DNA from: Saccoglossus kowalevskii
Taxonomy: Eukaryota > Hemichordata > Enteropneusta > Harrimaniidae
Length of the DNA: 19,271 nucleotides
Direction of reading: 5' to 3'
NCBI RefSeq assembly: GCF_000003605.2
Contig: NW_003112480.1
Location: forward strand, 143,278 to 162,548
In this document: one piece after another, positions 1-9,419 of the stretch
Position numbering within the stretch: the stretch's first letter is position 1
Layout: each line of letters opens with the position of its first letter
The notes under the pieces: model-generated
What the model saw: the letters and a program-made list of their open reading frames with translations, nothing else
Database searches by the model: none
What the model was told of the DNA's origin: nothing
Translations under genes and position numbers: made by a program

Positions 1-778
1 GCGTAAATCTAAGGTATAGTTTACAAATAGCCTCACAGAATTCAGTGGATGCGTGGTTTCCGCAGTCAGAAATGAGAGAGATTATCGCCGTAATTGTTGT
101 AGTCATTACTAATAACATTTCTGGGTGAAACAAGATTTAGCATTAAGTGGAGATAATTGTATAAGTCCTTTCTCATATATTTTTGTTTTCAACAATTTGG
201 TTCAAAATATCCAGCCAATGGGTAATTATGGCAATTTGGTCCTAATAAATTACTGAAAATATATAAAATGTGTGAAATGACAGGAGATATTATTGCACTC
301 GTAGGGTATGAGTGTACCATTGACTTAATTCTACTTACTGTTTTCGATGACAGATGGTTACAGTCAAAACTCATCAAATTAGCATAATGCATTATAATGG
401 AAAGATTGTTATTAAGTTTCAAGCATGTAATATTGAAAATTGTATCTATATTTCAAACTCCTGTCACAGAATGCTGACCCTTTTAATTGTATTAAAACAG
501 ACGAGAATGCAATATAGTGGCTTCTTTTTAAAAATATTTGCATGCAAGACGACAGCACAGAGTTGTTAATATCACTGTTATCGCTCCTGACTCGTATACC
601 GTATTTCTTCTTTGAACAAGCCTGTATTCACGCACACTTAGAATCAGAAAATCGTTCATTCAATGTACTTTCCCAGCGCCAACCAGACCCATTTTTTTTT
701 TTTTTTCCTATGTGTAATTTTTGTAGTAATTACTGTATCATTAATGCAATTAATGTTATTTAAATTACTGATTACTAG
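1..778 (+). other. Intron of the GPSM-type gene (3' part)
   Basis: No exon is recognisable here. I looked for an upstream exon encoding the missing first half of the split GoLoco motif and found none. A T16 homopolymer lies at about 691-706. The stretch ends with the acceptor TTACTAG, which has a weak pyrimidine tract but a plausible branch region (TTACTGAT). Confidence 0.6.
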
Positions 779-949
779 GGTTCCCGTATTGAAGATCAAA
801 GGAGCAATCCACCCCCTCCACCAAAGGCACCCACAGTACCAGATGAAGACTTCTTTAACCTTATACAAAGGTTACAATCAGGTCGACTCGAAGAACAAAG
901 GTCAACGCTACCAGAAAAGAAGAAGCCAAATCAAAACGATCCAAAGTAA
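779..949 (+). CDS. GPSM2: Last coding exon of a GPSM/LGN/Pins-type GoLoco protein (partial gene)
   Basis: This exon encodes 56 residues and a TAA stop (947-949), entered after a TAG acceptor at 776-778. It opens with the end of one GoLoco motif (GSRIEDQR), then a five-proline linker and PTVP, then a complete GoLoco motif at residues 22-41 beginning DEDFFNLIQRLQ and ending LEEQR, whose final Arg is the conserved one. A short basic tail (PEKKKPNQNDPK) follows. In the LGN/AGS3/Pins family, GoLoco motifs bind GDP-bound G-alpha-i/o, act as guanine-nucleotide dissociation inhibitors and recruit the NuMA/Mud spindle-orientation complex to the cortex. The arrangement of a split penultimate motif, proline linker, PTVPDEDFF and last motif matches the C terminus of vertebrate LGN as I recall it. 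The TPR part and earlier motifs must lie upstream of the window. An invertebrate single-copy GPSM would be orthologous to both GPSM1 and GPSM2, so the symbol is approximate. Confidence 0.88.
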   Translation, partial: GSRIEDQRSNPPPPPKAPTVPDEDFFNLIQRLQSGRLEEQRSTLPEKKKPNQNDPK

Positions 950-1245
950 ATATGTGATATAACTGGTATGGGTGGTTTTGTTAAGATTCATATTAATGTG
1001 CCGTTTATCAAGGGCAGATACAGATAAGGGTTTACAACTTGAGTGACATATGATTGAGATGTCATTGCACTCACATAAAGTCACACAATTCATGAGACAT
1101 ATTTCATGTTACCAAGAGCATATAAAGAAATGAATGTGCATCCTGGTTGATGTGATGATGTATATGTTTGTGATCAACACATCACCGACTGAAATCCTCC
1201 ACCAATAGCGATATAAAGGGTATAAAAGATTATCAACATTGACTT

Positions 1246-1470
1246 TTTCACCACTAGAATTTCTTGCCCAAATTTGTCTGCACTTCTTTTTTTATATTCT
1301 TCGTTAAATGATCCCTAAATTTGGAGCTAACAGGAAAAATTTGAGTCAATTCTCAGTTTTTACTCAGGAAATTTGGCTATATTTTTCCCAATCTTCTGGA
1401 GGAAAGTGCAGACTATAAACATATTAACTATTTTTTGAATTTGTGATGAAAAGATGGAACTAGTGGTGAA
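1246..1470. mobile_element. MITE family A, copy 1 (CACCACTAG termini)
   Basis: This 225-bp segment has perfect 12-bp terminal inverted repeats TTTCACCACTAG. It is the same length and clearly homologous in sequence to copy 3 at 3794-4029. Shared internal blocks include TTTCTTGCCCAAAT, TTGAGTCAATTCTCAGTTTT and GTGCAGACTATAAAC. It has no coding capacity, so it is a non-autonomous DNA transposon remnant of unassigned superfamily. It lies in the presumed 3' UTR of the GPSM-type gene. Confidence 0.75.
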
Positions 1471-1987
1471 ACACATACATGTAGCCTGCTGTAATCCTCC
1501 ATGGATAGCTGATATCGGCCAGTGATGTGTTAATACAACTTTTGTATACAAGTCGGGCACGTAACTGAGTGTCGTATGCACAGTCAATTTTTGTTTTGAT
1601 CTGTGACTGTCTTTGATATATATATTTATTCTAATGATGGGTGACTTCATTAACCAATTTACATCAGGAATTTTATCAACGACATTGATAGTTGCATACC
1701 ACTTTTTTATTTGCATCTTAATTCCCATTTACAGTATAGACAGTTACCAATGCTTTTTTTCACCATGGCCTAATTTATCAGTATTGAAATCAATTACTGT
1801 TACATAGAAGCCTACTTTGAAAAGCACATTTGCGACAATTTCAAATCATTCCTAAATCAAATTCTGCCATTCACTTGAAATTAGTGCATCTGAATTTCGT
1901 ATTTGTTGAAGCTGTTCAAGATGAATTCAAATGATGTTATACTGAGTACACTGTATGCTACATTGAGAGAATTGTTTATAATGTGAA

Positions 1988-1993
1988 AATAAA
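1988..1993 (+). promoter_or_regulatory. Candidate polyadenylation signal AATAAA for the GPSM-type gene
   Basis: This is the first consensus AATAAA noticed downstream of the GoLoco exon stop, about 1.04 kb away. A T-rich segment follows at about 2020-2040. Such hexamers are common in AT-rich DNA, so assignment is tentative. Confidence 0.4.
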
Positions 1994-2292
1994 ATCACAC
2001 TGGAAACTTGTATAGAATTAAATGTATATTTTTTGAAATGTTTTAACAATATTTAAGGTTCATATTAATAATAATGTGACAGAGAAATTTTTAGCTGTAA
2101 AAAATAATTCCAGCCAAGAAATCAGTGTAAAAATGGCAATTTTGACATGGCATTCAGACACGGCATAAACATTGTTTCTAGAAAATTTGTTGGTAACCCA
2201 AATATTTTTCTTTATTGTTAGTATTCTAATTAAACCCATAATAAAAATATGACATATACATGCAATTTTTAATTTGGCATCAACTGTCTTGA

Positions 2293-2837
2293 CCTATTCA
2301 CTACTTGACTTCCTTGCCCAAACTTTTCTGCACTTTTTTCTTGTATTGTTCAATATTACTGGACAGGGTCAGTAGCGTTAAAAGTCTTTGGATTTTTTGA
2401 GGTCTGGAAAATCTTTTAGTTGTCTTTAAATTACAGAAAAATTAAAAAACTTTGAAAAGTCTTTGAATTTCTTCGTAGTTATTAATTCATTTTAGAAAGG
2501 CTTGTTTTCTCTGCATAGAGTCTTTTTTTATAAAGTGTTTTCTACCCCAGTTCCAACAAAGTGTTGGCAGTGATTGAATTTTGATGAACTTTGGTGATGA
2601 TGTTGGCCTGAATTAAGGGTCAAAATGTCTTGGGGGTGCAAGAAAGTTTGGGAAAAAGTCTGGAAAAGTCTTAAAAATCATTTCTCTCTTGGTGCTATGG
2701 ACCCTGCTGGAAGTGAACCCTAATTTTCACTTTTTACTCAAAATATTTGGCTATTTTTGTCCCAATCTTCTGAAGGAAAGTGCAGACTATAAACGGGACT
2801 ATTTTGTGATGAAAAGAGGGGACTGGTGGTGAAAAGG
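2293..2837. mobile_element. MITE family A, copy 2, interrupted by a hAT-like insertion
   Basis: The outer parts (2293-2363 and 2707-2837) match copies 1 and 3, with termini CCTATTCACTACTTG and CTGGTGGTGAAAAGG. The middle is occupied by an unrelated 343-bp element (2364-2706). The right part also lacks about 40 bp that the other copies have, between the AACCCTAATTTT and TTTTTACTCA blocks. The nesting shows that family A was present here before the inserted element arrived. Confidence 0.72.
2364..2706. mobile_element. Nested hAT-like non-autonomous element, 343 bp, 5-bp TSD CTGGA
   Basis: The element begins CAGGGTCAGTAGC and ends with the inverted complement of CAGGGTCCATAGC, so 11 of the first 13 terminal bases match. 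It is bounded by direct CTGGA copies at 2359-2363 and 2707-2711. Removing it together with one CTGGA restores the continuity seen in copy 3 (CAATATT.CTGGA followed by TGAACCC). The CAGGG start suggests a hAT-type element. A 5-bp duplication is shorter than the usual 8 bp but is reported for some hAT lineages. No coding region is visible. Confidence 0.7.
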
Positions 2838-2911
2838 TTAACAGACGTGTTTATTTGAGCTCATCACTGTGCACATATTGTATTTACATATAATTTATTA
2901 GGAATCAGGTG

Positions 2912-2968
2912 GTTGTTGCCGTCCATGTCTGCGTTGTTGTCGTCGTCCATGTTTGCGTTGTTGTCGCC
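2912..2968. repeat. Short imperfect tandem repeat, GTTGTTG(C/T)CGTC-type units
   Basis: Two and a half units of about 21-24 bp run head to tail. Unit 1 is 2912-2932, unit 2 is 2933-2956, and a partial third unit is 2957-2968. Each contains GTTGTTG followed by CCATGT(C/T)TGC. No open coding use is evident. Confidence 0.6.
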
Positions 2969-3793
2969 ATTGCTAACATAGTGTGTGTGCGCTAAACCTG
3001 GGTCCTGTGTGACAACATACCACCACTAATGAACCATTTATGTTATTCTCTTTTGCAGGGGTAAACATTGAACACCAACTCCTGCATCGAAGTAAACTTG
3101 GAAGTGCACCATCAATTATATCATGAAATTTCCATTCCTGGTTTATGTGGCGCCAACAGTGACTGTTTATATACACCTTTCTTCTAAAAAGTGGTTCTGT
3201 TACTTTCATCTATATTTGAATTAATTTGATACAAGGAGATAGCAATTCCTGTTATTGATGTTAAAGGAAAACTTACAGAAATTTTACGCTGAACAGACAG
3301 CAGTGCATTATTGGCAAAAAGTCAAGGATCCCTTGAAGATATCATAATTATACTATTCTCTCATAAACAAGAATCGTTATTCGATATATTCAATATGAAA
3401 AGTCAATGTCAGTTTTTATTACCTCTCACAAAACAAATGCGCAAATCAAAATTGAATAATATGAATTATTATCCATTTGCTGCAAAATTGTACAAGAATG
3501 AATAACAAAAACTACTCCAGAATTATGGCTGGAAAAAAGGGGCTTTGAGATTAACGGTACCTATCTCAAATAAAACTGCTAAATTTCTCATCTTAGCTTG
3601 CAAGCAGTATTTTACTCCATGCATTTGGTCTGATGTTGCATCTATATTTTAAGAAACACAAGCATTAACCGATTCCAAAATTTCATTTAGTAAAAAAAAA
3701 TATTTGACACATCTCCAAATGCACATTCTATGCACGCAGTAAAATTACCTTAAAACGATTTGCATTTAAAATAATCTGCATAACATATAGTTG

Positions 3794-4029
3794 CCTGTTC
3801 ACCACCAGAATTTCTTGCCCAAATTTTTCAGCACTTTTTTCTTGTACTCTTCAATATTTCTGGAAATGAACCCTTATTTTGGAGCCAACAGACAAAGTTT
3901 GAGTCAATTCTCAGTTTTGTCTCAAAAAAATTGGCTATTTTTGTCCCAATCTGCTGAAAGAAAATGCAGACTATAAACAGAACTATTCTGTGAATTTGTG
4001 ATGAAAAGAGGGAACTGGTGGTGAATAGG
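3794..4029. mobile_element. MITE family A, copy 3 (most complete)
   Basis: This 236-bp copy has termini CCTGTTCACCACCAG and the inverted CCTATTCACCACCAG (14 of 15 matching). The internal sequence is collinear with copies 1 and 2. It serves as the reference for recognising the insertion in copy 2. Small open frames here are shadows of repeat sequence. Confidence 0.77.
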
Positions 4030-4438
4030 TGTGTATTTATTATCTAAGCAACGAACTGTACTAAATCTTGACATTAATGGGAATAATCTTTGCGGTATAA
4101 AATGTACAAAGAAAAAAAAAATTATATTTTTTTTCAAATGTTTCTTGTGTAGAGATATTTTCTTTGCAATATTAACACTCGGTGATGCTACTCATGGGAC
4201 CAACATTCTTCTGGTTACTATGTAAACCTGTACAATGTTAATATTATCTAAGAACTTATGGTAAGTTCGCCGTTTTCCCCTCATATCCGTGGTGGCTTCA
4301 GCAGGGGATGGTGGTCTTGGCACCACAAATACACTAGATATGGGTTCCATACAAACAAAAATTGCTACGCTTACTAAATAAGAGCCTTTACCAAAGTTTA
4401 TCAAAGTACCATAAGTGCTGAGATAATTAATGCATTAA

Positions 4439-4669
4439 AGGGCAGTGGTCATCATGCCATGCATTGCACAAGATATGGGTCTCGTATAAACAAAGACATT
4501 TCCAAATTTTAATTAGATATAAATTTCTTTGGTGTTTGGAAGGTATCGAAGGAGTCACCAGTGGTAATTAGTTCAAGTCGCGTCCAGGTCAAAACTCATT
4601 AGATTGTGGGAAAATTGATGTTTATCAACATAAAATGTCGCACATGCCCAGCACATAGACCACTGCCCT
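4439..4669. mobile_element. TTAA-flanked MITE (family B), copy 1
   Basis: TTAA tetranucleotides at 4435-4438 and 4670-4673 flank a 231-bp element whose 12-bp terminal inverted repeats are perfect, AGGGCAGTGGTC and GACCACTGCCCT. The interior shares blocks such as ATGGGTCTC(G/A)TATAAACAAA and GGAGTCACC(A/G)G(T/C)GGTAAT with the copy at 8147-8393 in reverse orientation. A TTAA target duplication is typical of piggyBac- and Kolobok-type transposons. There is no coding capacity. A more diverged, truncated relative may lie at about 4300-4370 (GGTGGTCTTGGCACCAC, ATATGGGTTCCATACAAAC). Confidence 0.77.
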
Positions 4670-4679
4670 TTAAAGTTTA

Positions 4680-5160
4680 ATAAGATGTCAATATTGGTAT
4701 TTAGAGCACATTTTGTCTAAATCAAAACTTCATGCTTGCAATCCATTTTTATCGACACAAATCGCACATTGACACACTTGCAAGTACCATAGATGTTTAA
4801 ATTCCTATTCCCACGTGTCATTGTCAGCAGTTGGCTGCTTGGTTTTTCTTTCTGTTATTTTAATGTCCAACAGATGACATGTACAGTTATGTAATAACTA
4901 ACAGTAATATCATGTTTATGTAGTTGAATAGTGTAACTGAACAGCTGCTTATGATAGGTTTATTGGAGCCCCATCTCCATTGAACAGTGTAAGGTACATC
5001 TTGGTAGATTTTCATTGGTAAATTGCGCAATTTCCGTTATTTGATATTTTGACGACTCTTGTGATGATGCTGATGAAAAGTTCACTGCTACAAAATTCTC
5101 CCATAATCACCAAAATCTCAAAAAATGAAAATAAAGTGATTTGCAGTATTTCAAAGCACA
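4680..5160. other. Non-coding stretch with nothing recognised
   Basis: AT-rich sequence without a supported exon, RNA gene or clear repeat. Open frames are short and lack plausible splice context. Confidence 0.5.
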
Positions 5161-5289
5161 TGCGGGAATTGAGTCCCAAGCGACAATAACAACATGCGCT
5201 AAAATCGCAGTCTCATGGGTAGACGCTTGTTTGTAAATAATGATACACTATGGTCATCTGACACATGCGCAGGTGATGACTCCCCCGCT
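5160..5289 (-). mobile_element. Family B-related TTAA element, diverged copy
   Basis: Read on the minus strand it starts at TTAA (5290-5293) with AGCGGGGGAGTCATCACC. It continues with GCGCATGTGTCAGATGACCA and TATTTACAAACAAGCGTCTAC, closely matching 10662-10733 on the plus strand. The far end is unclear. The sequence TTCAAAGCACATGCGGG near 5152 may be its decayed terminus. The left boundary is therefore approximate. Confidence 0.55.
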
Positions 5290-5293
5290 TTAA

Positions 5294-6219
5294 CTTTCTG
5301 GTAATATTTTAAATCAAAATGATCAATAAAGTTGCTGAAGATAAAACTATCAGGATGGTGCAGACCCAGTTTTAGTTTTAGTTTTAACCTGAATGTTGAT
5401 AAAAAAAAATTTAATCAAGTTGTCCGATTAGCTTGATTTAAAAAAGTGTGCGTATTTTATAGTGCGCCTTCAAGTTACCGTAACAATGTCATTTGATCTA
5501 AGGCAGCATGTGGTTATTAACTACAGTAATCTAGGGGGTCTCATTTATGCATCAGTATTGTATTGTAAAGAGGTGCCAGCCAACTAAATAAATAAATACT
5601 GTCACATCCACAGTGGGATATTTTAATATAATTACTGAATTTTAACAAAAATTGCCAGATTGTATTTAATAGTCAATTTGTTGGAATTACTCTCAAAAAA
5701 ATATTTACTTTATAGGAAAAAATATGTTGTGTGTATGTTTTTAAAATTATTGTAAAGTTTTTAAAACCTCATTCCGAAATTCTCCCAGATACTGTATATA
5801 TAATTATTCTTCACCTTTTATGGCATGTAATTTATGCTTTCAATGATCATATTCTAAAGTGACCACTTTTGTTCTTTTCTTCAGCGCTATTCGTATTTGT
5901 AAATTCTTTTCTTTATAGGTAATAACTTTGATACAAGTCAATATTACATGATGATTTCGCATCTATAAATAGCTTATTTGTATTCTGTTAATTGAATTTC
6001 CTTGTGTGTTTAAAATTTTTCAAAAATACGAGTAAATTTTTGTACATTTTGCCCCCTGTATGTGAAATTTATCTTCCAATTCAATGGATGTTGTTCTCTT
6101 GTTTATAAGACTGTAATTCCATGAGATCACATCTGGCATGCTAGGTGTGCATGCCTTTAACTTTATGTACCCCCAAGAAAAGACTATATAGACACAGTAA
6201 CTGGAAACGATACACTATT
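5294..6219. other. Non-coding stretch
   Basis: AT-rich sequence with a small GTTTTAG-type tandem at about 5370-5388 and a short stem-loop at about 5408-5443 (TTAATCAAG / CTTGATTTAA). I see no exon or RNA gene. Confidence 0.5.
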
Positions 6220-6233
6220 GTTACCATGGCAAC
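6220..6233. promoter_or_regulatory. Perfect X-box (RFX-binding) motif
   Basis: The 14-mer GTTACCATGGCAAC fits the palindromic X-box consensus GTNRCC-N2-RGYAAC bound by RFX transcription factors, which control ciliary genes in animals. No start exon was recognised within a few hundred bases on either strand. It could be a distal element or a chance or transposon-borne match. Confidence 0.4.
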
Positions 6234-6398
6234 ATCTTCAATATAAAATGTGTCTACATTATGTTTCAAACTGCTTGTTTTGTTTTTTTACAAGCATTAT
6301 TTTTTTAACAATAAAAATCATTCCTCTACCAACATGTTAAGATAGAAAGACACCACAAGAAAGCTGACAATCATCAGACAGACAGACCGCCTGTGAAA

Positions 6399-6877
6399 AA
6401 CAACTTTTTAGCATGGGCTTTTTAAAGTTTATATTCCCACTTTTTTAAAGATGTGTTTTTTTTTTTGTTTTTTTTACTGGTAGTTTGTAAAGAACAAGTT
6501 AAAGGCAAATTTTGTCAATTTTTGATCCACTATCAGCTAGCATATAAGTGATAGAAAAATCAATATTATTAAGCTACCGATATAAACTATATGGGGGCAG
6601 CCATCTTAAATATGGCTTGAAACTAAATACTAATAAACTCAAGTTATATTCAAGATGGCTGTCCCCATATAGTAAATATTGGTAAGTTGATCGCATTTAT
6701 TTTATCATGATTTTGCCAGCTGACTGACTTAATCTGCTACACAAAATTGTCAAAAAATTATGTGGCACAGCTTTCAACTGGTTCATACCAAAAGCCAATT
6801 CCTTTTTTGTTCATCAAAATAAAAAATGAGCTTGCTTCTTCCCATCACTGGAGTAAACAGCTGTGCTAAAAAGTTGT
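6399..6877. mobile_element. Possible TIR-bounded element enclosing a foldback
   Basis: AACAACTTTTTAGCA at 6399-6413 recurs inverted as TGCTAAAAAGTTGT at 6864-6877, giving a 14-bp perfect match. The interval contains homopolymer T tracts and the foldback at 6575-6684. With one copy and no visible target duplication this is a weak call. Confidence 0.35.
6575..6684. repeat. 110-bp foldback (near-palindromic MITE)
   Basis: The left half (from TACCGATATAAACTATATGG) and the reverse complement of the right half (TACCAATATTTACTATATGG) agree over about 47 bp with few mismatches, including GGGG(G/A)CAGCCATCTT(A/G)AATAT. Only a short loop is left. Such long-arm foldbacks are typical MITE remnants and can form hairpin RNA if transcribed. 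Confidence 0.75.
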
Positions 6878-6879
6878 AA

Positions 6880-8142
6880 ATGAAATTTCAGAATTCGTGT
6901 AAGAATTCGCTTTTGGGGAAATGGTTGATGGTATATTGAATGTTCAAGGTTGTAATATTTTAGTTAAATAATTCATCAGAAAAACTAAATTCACCAGAAA
7001 GTTGTCACATGAAAATATCTCCAATTCCATTAGTATTTTTTAGACCTGAAAAAATAGTTTAGTTTCCTGTAATTTTCATTCCTGAACTTCAAGACAAACT
7101 AATTTTCTTTTTCTTTTTTAAAGTGTTGATATCATGCCATCTCTACTCAGCAGATTTATTAGCTTCCTCAGGTGCACAAGACCACCTAAGTATCTAAGTT
7201 TTTGTTAGTATACAGTACAGGTGAATGTGATATCTCCACTTTGGCGGAAAAATTATATAATTTTTTTAGTATTACATGTAGATTCCCAAGTGCTGACTTT
7301 TTAGTTTCAATAGTAAATGAGATAGCTGATGCTAGAAGCTCCTTGTGTTTAAATATTTGCTGACAGATGGTCTGCCTCTGTAGAAAGCTTATTTTTTAGC
7401 TCATGAAAGTTGTCAGTGTGATGTACTGAAAACTTTCACGATTAAATTCCCTGCAAAATAACCATATAGAAGAAAATGGCCCTTTTTTTTTTATCGACTG
7501 CTGCAGCCAATAAAGATGCACACATTTACTGTATCAAACTTACTCCTTGTTTTAAAGGTCATTTGCTTAAACATATTCAAATGCTCATCTACTTGTATAT
7601 GCATATTATTCCTCTATAAAGTGTACACCCTTTACAAATCGTTCACTGTCCTTTCGTTCACCTGGTTTCTATTTCTAGCATCTGCCCTGTTGTCATTTAC
7701 TAACTATTGAGGGCAGTATTCTCATGCTTACAACACTTCCACCTTATTGTAAATTCAATATTTTTAATTTTTTTCGTTTTTATTGCTATCATTTAGCTGT
7801 AGACTCACAAGAAAATACGTTTATTTTGTCTGAACGTCTTCAAGTAAACTTTATAAAAACATTAACATCGTGTGATTTTAGTTCAGCTGATGTGTGAACA
7901 TTCAATTTTCAACGAACTTGCCAAGTGTATTTGAGTTCTGTGCATGTGCAATTTTTTAAGTCGATATGGATTTCTCCAAGTCCCTACAAATTTTGGAATC
8001 CCAAACATAATTTGGCAGCCTCAATCAATGCTTACCATGGATGCTAGTTGCGTGTATGTGTGACTATTTTTGTCACAAAATTCAAATTTATGGTGTATTT
8101 TTGATGTGATTTCATTGCTCACAAACTACCATTATACTAAAG
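6880..8142. other. Non-coding stretch with nothing recognised
   Basis: AT-rich DNA with T-runs (about 7482-7491) and short hairpin-like pairs such as TGAAAGTT / AACTTTCA near 7405-7439. No exon passes a combined frame and splice-site check by eye. Confidence 0.5.
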
Positions 8143-8146
8143 TTAA

Positions 8147-8393
8147 AGCGCGGTAGTCATCGCACAATCCAAAGCGTTCTTCAAATGGAAATCACAAGTA
8201 TAAGGTTTGACCTCGGTGCAACTTGCGCTGATTACCGCCGGTGACTCCTTGATACCTTCAAATAACATGAAAATTACCTAATTAAAGCTTGGAAACGTCT
8301 CAGTTCGTACTTGTTTATCTGCGCAACAGTCAAAGTCGCCATGTTTGTTTATATGAGACCCATAGATCTTGCACATGCGAGGAAGACCGCGCT
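8147..8393. mobile_element. TTAA-flanked MITE (family B), copy 2, inverted relative to copy 1
   Basis: TTAA at 8143-8146 and 8394-8397 flanks a 247-bp element. Its ends are AGCGCGGTAGTCATCGC and the inverted AGCGCGGTCTTCCTCGC (14 of 17 matching). Its reverse complement aligns with 4439-4669 across CAAGAT.TATGGGTCTC, GGTATC.AAGGAGTCACC and GAGGTCAAA. The small open frame starting inside it at 8369 is not a gene. Confidence 0.75.
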
Positions 8394-8399
8394 TTAATG

Positions 8400-9010
8400 A
8401 TTGTCACCTAGGAAGTGTAACCCCAAGGGACAAAAAAAGGCACATCAGACTTCACAAATTGAGATCTACAGGTAAACTGGCAAAGTTGGGACTACTTTTT
8501 TGTTTTACAAAAAGAAATAATTGTTTTGAGTCCTTTTACCGTGATCGCGAAAGAAATTCGTGGTCACCCTAGTTTTTGTGATCACGCTGAAAAGGCTAAA
8601 CCATGGAAGGTACTAACATTGGTACGAAAACTTACCAATTGTTTTACGGAATCCAAGTCTACCGTCTGCTTCTCTGATCTGTGTGATGCGCAACGTATAA
8701 TGAAGCTCCCTAAGCTGTGGAATGTTAAACAAATATCCGGATTTTCACGCTTTCAACTTAGGTGGGAAGATTTTAACAAAGGTCATTGACATAAGCAAAT
8801 CAATACATTTCTATAATATTTTGGAGACAATACAAGTCCACATGGATATTGTTATAGAACTTATCATTAGCCACAGTCATGTAAACAATGTATTTTTTGT
8901 GTACGTTGCATGGGACTCGCCCAAGAGCGGCACCGGAATATAAGATGGTTGTGTAGTTTTTCCATACGCACATATACAAGTCTTACTATTGTTGTGACAA
9001 CACACATTGG
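8400..9010. other. Non-coding stretch with short overlapping open frames
   Basis: Three overlapping plus-strand frames of 67-87 codons lie here. They show no recognisable domain, and one begins inside a transposon. I treat them as chance. Nothing else is visible. Confidence 0.45.
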
Positions 9011-9130
9011 ATTAACTTTTAATATAGTTGAATTAACTTTTAGTATAGTTGAGATATGAACTCGATTAAAACGCGTTCCTATATAGGGTGGCGTTTTAAT
9101 TGGAGTTTAATTTAATAAAAGTTGAATATG
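9011..9130. repeat. 21-bp tandem pair plus imperfect inverted repeat
   Basis: Two adjacent 21-bp units (9011-9031 and 9032-9052) differ at one base. They are followed by an inverted pair around 9059-9108: AACTCGATTAAAACGC and the reverse complement of AACTCCAATTAAAACGC. Further out, AACTTTTA is repeated inverted near 9117-9124. It looks like a decayed foldback element. Confidence 0.55.
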
Positions 9131-9150
9131 CCATGACTGAACATAGAAAT

Positions 9151-9252
9151 GTTTGCAAAGCTTAGGTTTAGTAAAGGGGTAGGTATAGTACAATTATATT
9201 AATATAAATATAAATTGAACAAACCTTCCCTCTAAACCTGAGCTTTGCAAAC
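9151..9252. mobile_element. 102-bp foldback MITE with GTTTGCAAAGCT termini
   Basis: GTTTGCAAAGCTTAGG at 9151 pairs with the reverse complement of the right end (GTTTGCAAAGCTCAGG), about 20 of 21 bases. The interior is AT-rich with palindromic TTATATTAATATAA-like sequence. No target duplication is obvious. Confidence 0.65.
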
Positions 9253-9347
9253 TTGACTTAAATTCGATCAAATATTAATAAAAATTATGAAAATAGTGAG
9301 GGTCGTCACAATATTGGTCCTGTCGCCTCAACGTTGGTAACACAACA

Positions 9348-9383
9348 CCCCCCCCCACACACACACACACACACACACACACA
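9348..9383. repeat. C9 tract and (CA)14 microsatellite
   Basis: A run of nine C residues leads directly into about 14 CA dinucleotides. This is a simple sequence repeat, likely polymorphic in length. Confidence 0.95.
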
Positions 9384-9419
9384 AGCGTGCATGTCTTCTT
9401 GGCCCCCAAATCCTGGCCA

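Larger units (their letters stand above)
950..2010 (+). other. Presumed 3' UTR of the GPSM-type gene
   Basis: About 1 kb of non-coding sequence lies between the GoLoco stop and a consensus AATAAA at 1988-1993. No earlier AATAAA was noticed. The stretch includes MITE copy 1 at 1246-1470, which would be transcribed with it. The true transcript end is inferred, not seen. Confidence 0.45.

Noticed and set aside
663-962. 99-codon plus-strand frame over the GoLoco exon
   Set aside because: It is out of frame with the GoLoco-coding sequence and translates the intronic T-run; the real exon uses another frame.
1360-1728. 122-codon minus-strand frame
   Set aside because: It runs through MITE copy 1 and shows no domain; chance frame in AT-rich DNA.
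2973-3209. 78-codon minus-strand frame with several cysteines
   Set aside because: No signal peptide, spacing or family pattern; no convincing splice sites or neighbours.
4240-4275. ACTTATG|GTAAGT as an exon donor
   Set aside because: All frames leading to it are closed by nearby stops and no matching acceptor was found upstream.
8369-8943. Three overlapping plus-strand frames
   Set aside because: The first begins in a TTAA-flanked MITE, the overlaps are in different frames, and none resembles a known domain.
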